From positions 1-64,000 of the forward strand of contig JAHJRK010000203.1 in the NCBI GenBank assembly GCA_018830925.1: a stretch of 64,000 nucleotides of DNA, read 5' to 3'. The notes under the pieces are model-generated. The model was not told where the DNA came from and did no database searches. It worked only from the letters and a program-made list of their open reading frames with translations. Source of the DNA: Pseudomonadota bacterium. GTDB taxonomy: Bacteria > Desulfobacterota > Desulfobacteria > Desulfobacterales > RPRI01. Below, piece by piece: positions 62,506 through 64,000 of the stretch. A program made the translations under genes and the position numbers. Position 1 is the first letter of the stretch; every line of letters starts with the position of its first letter.

Positions 62506-63547
62506 GTACAAGGCGAAAACAATCAGTGATGCGATTGCCATGGTTAAGAGTGAACTGGGGCCGGACGCGATGATTTTATCTTCCAAAAAGCTGAATGGGA
62601 AAGAGAGCGGCCATATCTTTGAGATAGCCGCAGTTGCATCATATGCGGAAACCCTGGATGAAACTCCCGAATCATACGACGGAGTAAAATCGGAACTTAT
62701 GAGCATCAGGGAGATGATCTGTATCCTGAACCATTCGGAAGGAATGGTGGAAAAATCGATGTTGAAGCCGGTGACACTGACGCTGTACGCAAAAATGCTT
62801 AAAAACGGTATAAAAGACCATTATGCAAAGAGATTCCTTGAACAGGGAGGCGCGTTCAGGGATTATTCACCGGAGGATTTTGCAACCGTCAAAAAGGAAA
62901 CTATCAAAGCTGTAATGAAAAAAGTTGAGATTCATAAGCTCTTTGAATCCATAAACGGCAGCCGGACAATCACGGCCCTGGTCGGGACGACCGGCGTGGG
63001 GAAAACGACAACGATCGCAAAGCTTGCTGCGCAAATGTCGCTCAAAAGCAAAAAAAAAGTAGGGCTGATTTCGATAGACAGTTATCGAATCGGAGCGATG
63101 GAGCAGCTTAAGGCGTACGCTAATATTCTGGGGATTCCTTGCTTTCCCGCGTTTAACAGGCAGTATCTTGTTGCTGCGCTTGAAAGTCTGAAAAATATGG
63201 ACGTGGTGTTAATCGATACAGCAGGACAGAGTCAATACGACGGGAAGAGGATTGAAGAGCTGAAAAACATGATGACAGACGATTTGCAAATTCAATCCCA
63301 TCTGCTTCTCAGCGTGTCAACAACTGAGGAGGAGATGAATAAAACAGCGGTTAATTTCAGCCCACTGAAATTCAGGAGCTATGTTTTTACAAAGCTGGAC
63401 GAAGCCGAAAAGTACGGATCTATTATCAATCAGTTGATGAAGATACAGCTTCCGATCTCATATTTGACAACCGGTCAGAATGTTCCGGAAGATATTGAGG
63501 AAGCGACAAAGAACAGAATGGTAAAGCTTTTATTTAATAACAGATAG
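62492..63547 (+). CDS. flhF: Flagellar SRP-like GTPase FlhF
   Basis: 351 aa, GTG start overlapping flhA by 14 bp. Short N-terminal domain (IHKYKAKTISDAIAMVKSEL), then an NG-type GTPase: G1 GTTGVGKTTT near 165, SIDSYRIGAMEQL, IDTAGQ, TKLDEAEKYGS. It fixes the place of flagellum assembly, usually at the pole, together with FlhG. The protein is on the short side because the variable region between the N-terminal part and the N domain is brief. Confidence 0.95.
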   Translation: MQIHKYKAKTISDAIAMVKSELGPDAMILSSKKLNGKESGHIFEIAAVASYAETLDETPESYDGVKSELMSIREMICILNHSEGMVEKSMLKPVTLTLYAKMLKNGIKDHYAKRFLEQGGAFRDYSPEDFATVKKETIKAVMKKVEIHKLFESINGSRTITALVGTTGVGKTTTIAKLAAQMSLKSKKKVGLISIDSYRIGAMEQLKAYANILGIPCFPAFNRQYLVAALESLKNMDVVLIDTAGQSQYDGKRIEELKNMMTDDLQIQSHLLLSVSTTEEEMNKTAVNFSPLKFRSYVFTKLDEAEKYGSIINQLMKIQLPISYLTTGQNVPEDIEEATKNRMVKLLFNNR

Positions 63548-63641
63548 TAACTATTCGGGAGGCGCAAAGGTCCGAATGTGTCTTTGCTCCCTTCAATCAG
63601 GGTACTTACTAATCTAATGAAACAGACTGGAGTATAAAATA

Positions 63642-64000
63642 ATGGATCAGGCAACACCTTTGAGAGAGATGGTAGAGGTTGAGTCAAAAAGCATATACAA
63701 ACTCAAAAGAGGCGGAACAGTTGAACCGAACTCAGGCGCAAACGACCCCAGGGTGATAACTGTTTCCAGCGGAAAGGGCGGGGTAGGCAAAACTAATGTG
63801 GTTGTCAATCTTGCCATCGCATGCCAGCGGTTGGGCAAACGGGTGTTGATCCTGGACGCCGATCTCGGGCTGGCAAATATCGATATTATTTTCGGACTAA
63901 ATCCGAAGTATAATATCGAGAATATTATCAGAGGAGAAAAGGACCTGTCGCAGGTTATCGTTCATGGACCGGAAGGAGTCGATATCATACCGGCAAGTTC
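63642..64000 (+). CDS. flhG: FlhG/YlxH (MinD-like) flagellar number regulator, partial
   Basis: ATG at 63642; open to the window edge, 119 codons visible. The N-terminal DQATPLREMV motif is the peptide that activates FlhF GTPase. The deviant Walker A SSGKGGVGKT and the DADLGLANIDI segment identify a MinD/ParA-type ATPase. FlhG limits the number of flagella. It follows flhF by 94 bp; the upstream site is a weak GGAGTATAAA. Confidence 0.92.
   Translation, partial: MDQATPLREMVEVESKSIYKLKRGGTVEPNSGANDPRVITVSSGKGGVGKTNVVVNLAIACQRLGKRVLILDADLGLANIDIIFGLNPKYNIENIIRGEKDLSQVIVHGPEGVDIIPAS

Overview
The window looks like chromosome from a flagellated, polar-type member of the Desulfobacterota (former Deltaproteobacteria). 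That is an inference from four things: a DVU0524-like/FlgM gene pair, the FlhA-FlhF-FlhG block, the repeat-rich intergenic DNA, and sigma-54 and sigma-28 promoters on flagellar and chemotaxis genes. No rRNA, tRNA or CRISPR array was seen. The species cannot be named from sequence alone.

Left part (1-25 kb) is an accessory and chemosensory region. It starts with a broken four-helix-bundle gene, a WbpB/WlbA sugar-nucleotide dehydrogenase and an AbiE-type toxin/antitoxin pair. Next come a sigma-28 promoter with the FlgM anti-sigma operon, a hybrid histidine kinase, a J-domain/MinD-like fusion ATPase, a STAS protein and a second nucleotidyltransferase pair. Then, on the minus strand, there is a duplicated MCP-CheW-outer-membrane-protein cassette, a AAA/DUF4143 ATPase, a substrate-binding protein with its own large MCP, and CheR. 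The minus-strand chemosensory units carry a repeated promoter module: a sigma-54 site followed about 60 bp downstream by a sigma-28 site.

Middle part (25.6-35.5 kb) is the chemotaxis core on the plus strand, behind a sigma-54 promoter: PilZ protein, CheA, CheD, HDOD protein, CheY-like, CheX-like, CheB, CheZ, CheY, a small unknown and an NtrC-type regulator.

Right part (35.8-64 kb) is the flagellar cluster on the plus strand: an AMIN/TPR periplasmic protein, a second sigma-54 activator (with Glu in place of the phospho-acceptor Asp), flgBC-fliE-fliFGHIJ-motE, fliK-flgDE, motA with two motB-like genes, fliL-M-N-O-P-Q-R, flhB-A-F and the start of flhG, which runs off the window. Sigma-54 sites lie before the TPR gene, flgB, fliK and motA.

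Intergenic DNA is unusually rich in repeats with a 7-bp period. A GGTCAGG/GGTCGGA type dominates the accessory region, and an AGGCTGT type sits almost only between chemotaxis and flagellar genes. There are also palindromic elements, and two repeat types have entered coding sequence (cheA and an MCP gene). The most interesting leads are the double promoter module, the MotB paralogue lacking the ion-binding Asp, the repeat-derived protein segments and the J-domain/MinD fusion.
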